Below, in pieces: positions 39,051 through 41,163 of a stretch of 41,163 bases of DNA. The stretch is from Eubacterium sp. Its GTDB lineage: Bacteria; Bacillota; Clostridia; Lachnospirales; Lachnospiraceae. Below the pieces are notes generated by a model. It did no database searches, was not told where the DNA came from, and saw nothing but the letters and a program-made list of their open reading frames with translations. The stretch lies in NCBI GenBank assembly GCA_022764165.1, contig JALERM010000077.1, positions 1 to 41,163 on the forward strand. Direction: 5' to 3'. Position numbers and translations under genes: made by a program. Numbering within the stretch: position 1 is the first letter of the stretch; every line of letters starts with the position of its first letter.

Positions 39051-39530
39051 TTATTCCGGATAAACCAGCCGTTCCGGCCTGATATCAATCAGCACTTCCC
39101 GGAGAAAACGATCAGCAAGATAATTTGCCATCGGAAGGTTCATATCCAGATAATTGCCGCAGTCTTTGGCAGAGGCTCCGGGAACCTCATCATGAAAATC
39201 CCGGATAAAAATAAACATTTCTTTCAGCAGAGGTACGATATCAGCTGACTCGTAGTCTCCGGCGAGAAGAAGGTAAAAACCTGTCCGGCATCCCATAGGT
39301 CCGAAATAGATGATACGGGAACCATAAGCCGGATGGTTTCTCAAAAAAGTAGCACCCAGATGCTCAATGGCATGCATTTCTGCTGTGTTCATCACCGGTT
39401 CTTCATTGGGGGAAGTCATCCGGATATCAAATGTGGTGATCAGAGAATTCCCCACAGGATCCTTCCGGGAAACATAAACACCCGGCTGAAGTTTCAGATG
39501 GTCTATAGTAAAACTGGTAATTTTCTGCAT
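39051..39530 (-). CDS. luxS: S-ribosylhomocysteine lyase (AI-2 synthase)
   Basis: 159 residues, full length. It cleaves S-ribosylhomocysteine to homocysteine and DPD, the precursor of autoinducer 2, in the activated methyl cycle. The metal site HxxEH is His53 and His57 in EMHAIEHLGA, completed by Cys124 in AKDCGNYLDM; GPMGCRTGFYL holds Cys81. AGGAGG lies before the ATG. It is monocistronic and convergent with the dlt-like operon. Neither mtnN (pfs) nor metK is in the window. Confidence 0.98.
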   Translation of the reverse strand: MQKITSFTIDHLKLQPGVYVSRKDPVGNSLITTFDIRMTSPNEEPVMNTAEMHAIEHLGATFLRNHPAYGSRIIYFGPMGCRTGFYLLLAGDYESADIVPLLKEMFIFIRDFHDEVPGASAKDCGNYLDMNLPMANYLADRFLREVLIDIRPERLVYPE

Positions 39531-39560
39531 AATAATGCCTCCTGTCTAGTATTTGAAATC

Positions 39561-39589
39561 AGTATACCATATTTTTGAAGCATTTCACA
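39561..39589 (-). promoter_or_regulatory. Promoter of luxS
   Basis: On the minus strand TGTGAA (39589-39584), 17-nt spacer, TATACT (39566-39561). Confidence 0.5.
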
Positions 39590-39697
39590 GAATAAACATA
39601 TTTTCATAACATTTTTACCACAATGCACCGATATACTGTACTTGTAAACAAAAGAGAGGTAAATATTTTACAATAGATGAAACAGGAGGTATCAGTT

Positions 39698-41056
39698 ATG
39701 GAAGATTATGGACGTTATCAATGGAATGAAAATGGCTTACAGCCACAGGACAACAACAATCACAAGAAGAAAAATAATATGAAGAAATTTGCAAAAAAAG
39801 TTGGAGCCATTGCGCTTAGTGCAGTTTTGTTCGGAGGTATTGCAGGCGGCGTATTTACAGGAATTACCTATGCAGCAGGTGTGCCGCTGAAAGCACAGCA
39901 GGAGGAAGCGGAACCGGCAGCAGAGAAAACTGAGAATAAGACAACTACGCTGCAGACCACCTCTGCTTCTGCCGGCAGCACTGTAAAGAGTCAGACTCTG
40001 GATGTATCAGACATAGCTGATGCGGTTATGCCGTCAGTTGTGGCTATAACCAACAAGTCCGTACAGGAAGTACAGAATTATTTCAGCATGTTCGGACGAG
40101 GTATGGTGCAGGAACAGGAAGTAGAAAGCCAGGGTTCCGGAATCATCATCGGACAAAATGACGAGGAGCTTCTGATTGTCACCAATAATCATGTGGTGGA
40201 AGGTGCTGAGACATTGTCTGTCTGCTTCATTGATAACCAGGCGTATGAAGCCTCAGTAAAAGGAACAGATGCGGACAATGACCTGGCAGTGATAGCTGTT
40301 AAGCTTTCAGATATTTCCGAAGATACCATGTCACAGATTAAAGTGGCTCAGATGGGAGATTCCGATGCACTGAAAGTTGGTGAACAGGTGGTGGCCATCG
40401 GTAATGCCCTTGGATACGGTCAGTCTGTTACAACAGGTATTGTCAGTGCTGTGGATCGTCAGGTAGGAAGCTCTGATTCTGAAAATGGATTCATTCAGAC
40501 AGATGCTGCTATCAACCCCGGCAACAGCGGCGGTGCACTTTTAAATATGAACGGAGAAGTCATTGGTATCAACTCTGCGAAACTGGCTTCTACAAAAGTG
40601 GAAGGTATGGGTTATGCAATCCCGATCAGCTATGCTTCACCGATTATTGAAGATCTGATGAACCGTGTCACCAGAGCAAAAGTCAGTGAAGATCAGGCAT
40701 CTTCTCTTGGAATATCCGGTCAGACCGTAGACAGTACCATTGCACAGACCTATGGAATTCCGGAAGGTGTCTATGTAGGAGAAGTTAATGAAGGAAGTGC
40801 CGCAGAAAAAGCAGGAATACAGGCAGGCAGTGTCATCACCAAATTTGATGGAACCAGTGTGAAAACTATCGATGAACTGAAAACCCAGCTGACATATTAT
40901 GCAGCAGGAGAGACTGTTGAAATTACAGTAAAAGTTGCAGATAACGGACAGTATGTGGAAAAAATACTGACAATCACACTGGATCATGCACAGAGTACAG
41001 CCAACAGCCAGAGCGGAAGACAGCAGGGAAATATGCAGAATTCTATCATTAAATAA
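39698..41056 (+). CDS. htrA: HtrA/DegP-type serine protease with PDZ domain
   Basis: 452 residues. A cytoplasmic N-terminus rich in Asn and Lys is followed by one membrane helix (KVGAIALSAVLFGGIAGGVFTGITYAAG), a low-complexity linker, the trypsin-like domain and one PDZ domain. The catalytic triad is His165 (TNNHVVEG), Asp195 (ADNDLAVIAV) and Ser277 (PGNSGGAL). The PDZ domain begins near SLGISGQTVDS, with GVYVGEVNEGSAAEKAGIQAG. It degrades misfolded exported proteins at the cell surface. AGGAGG is 9 nt before ATG 39698, so this start is preferred over 39677. A TATACT at 39632-39637 may be its -10 box. Confidence 0.96.
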   Translation: MEDYGRYQWNENGLQPQDNNNHKKKNNMKKFAKKVGAIALSAVLFGGIAGGVFTGITYAAGVPLKAQQEEAEPAAEKTENKTTTLQTTSASAGSTVKSQTLDVSDIADAVMPSVVAITNKSVQEVQNYFSMFGRGMVQEQEVESQGSGIIIGQNDEELLIVTNNHVVEGAETLSVCFIDNQAYEASVKGTDADNDLAVIAVKLSDISEDTMSQIKVAQMGDSDALKVGEQVVAIGNALGYGQSVTTGIVSAVDRQVGSSDSENGFIQTDAAINPGNSGGALLNMNGEVIGINSAKLASTKVEGMGYAIPISYASPIIEDLMNRVTRAKVSEDQASSLGISGQTVDSTIAQTYGIPEGVYVGEVNEGSAAEKAGIQAGSVITKFDGTSVKTIDELKTQLTYYAAGETVEITVKVADNGQYVEKILTITLDHAQSTANSQSGRQQGNMQNSIIK

Positions 41057-41065
41057 GATTCCGAA

Positions 41066-41163
41066 GGAGAGACCAGGGGGTGACCAGGGGGGAGAGACCA
41101 GGGGACAGGAGTGACCAGGGGACAGGTACATAGTCACAATTGTGACTATGTACCTGTCCCCTG
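41066..41163. repeat. GACCAGGGG repeats and 48-nt perfect palindrome at the window end
   Basis: GACCAGGGG occurs four times between 41072 and 41121 with varied spacers. From 41116 to 41163 the sequence is a perfect loopless palindrome with 24-nt half-sites (outer CAGGGGACAGG, centre CACAATTGTG). It ends exactly at the last base of the window, so the full element may extend further. The 13-mer GTACCTGTCCCCT is also present at 16126-16138. Confidence 0.85.

Noticed and set aside
41072-41121. CRISPR-like array from the GACCAGGGG repeats
   Set aside because: Units are only 9 nt with spacers of 3-10 nt; a CRISPR array needs longer repeats and 25-40 nt spacers. No cas gene is present.

Overview
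The window looks like chromosomal DNA of a spore-forming, anaerobic, low-to-medium GC Firmicute of the family Lachnospiraceae, probably Blautia-like. The grounds are PPi-dependent phosphofructokinase next to pyruvate phosphate dikinase, the spoIIGA-sigE ... sigG-ylmC-nrdR sporulation block, consensus AGGAGG ribosome binding sites, a CIRCE element and Clostridia-type housekeeping genes. The genus is an inference from gene content, not from a database match.

Layout. 1-5160: a tRNA-Thr(CGT) with promoter and terminator, a structured non-coding stretch, then pfp and ppdK, each with its own promoter, and a second structured non-coding stretch. 5261-6915: a small sigma-region-2-like protein, a membrane-anchored DUF4367-type partner and a secreted protein in one operon. 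7170-10730: an accessory island of small regulators followed by broken, fused or internally deleted defence-type genes (VWA domain, AAA15 ATPase, RloB, a decapitated ATPase, a Schlafen/AlbA-type C-terminus). 10774-16101: a DUF4867 protein, a CIRCE-controlled hsp20-dnaJ/cbpA pair, an esterase, and divergent aroE and aroD. 16109-23500: spoIIGA-sigE, a GH31 alpha-glucosidase, sigG, a solitary AAA15 ATPase, ylmC and nrdR. 23513-31971: a three-gene ABC importer (TrpXYZ-type), an alanine/aspartate-type aminotransferase, a Zn/Cd-sensing ArsR repressor, citrate synthase, ridA and putP. 32077-33439: truA and an uncharacterised gene. 33487-39025: a five-gene operon built like dlt but with an extra fold-type III PLP decarboxylase. 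39051-41163: luxS (minus strand), htrA and a 48-nt perfect palindrome at the window edge.

How the genes work together. pfp and ppdK form a pyrophosphate-linked glycolytic pair. SpoIIGA is the protease that matures pro-sigma-E, encoded next to it; sigma-G follows after an interposed glycosidase. The island at 7.2-10.7 kb is probably decaying.

The most interesting candidate system is 33552-38974: adenylation enzyme, PLP decarboxylase, acyl carrier protein, MBOAT acyltransferase and SGNH protein. It should activate an amino acid, tether it to a carrier, probably decarboxylate it, and hand it across the membrane to a surface polymer. The chemistry resembles D-alanylation, but the group transferred is unknown.

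Non-coding structure is rich: two inverted copies of a 35-nt double-palindrome behind pfp and aroE, two copies of another palindrome directly after terminators at 4907 and 32017, and an inverted repeat tying the spoIIG promoter spacer to the spoIIGA ribosome binding site.
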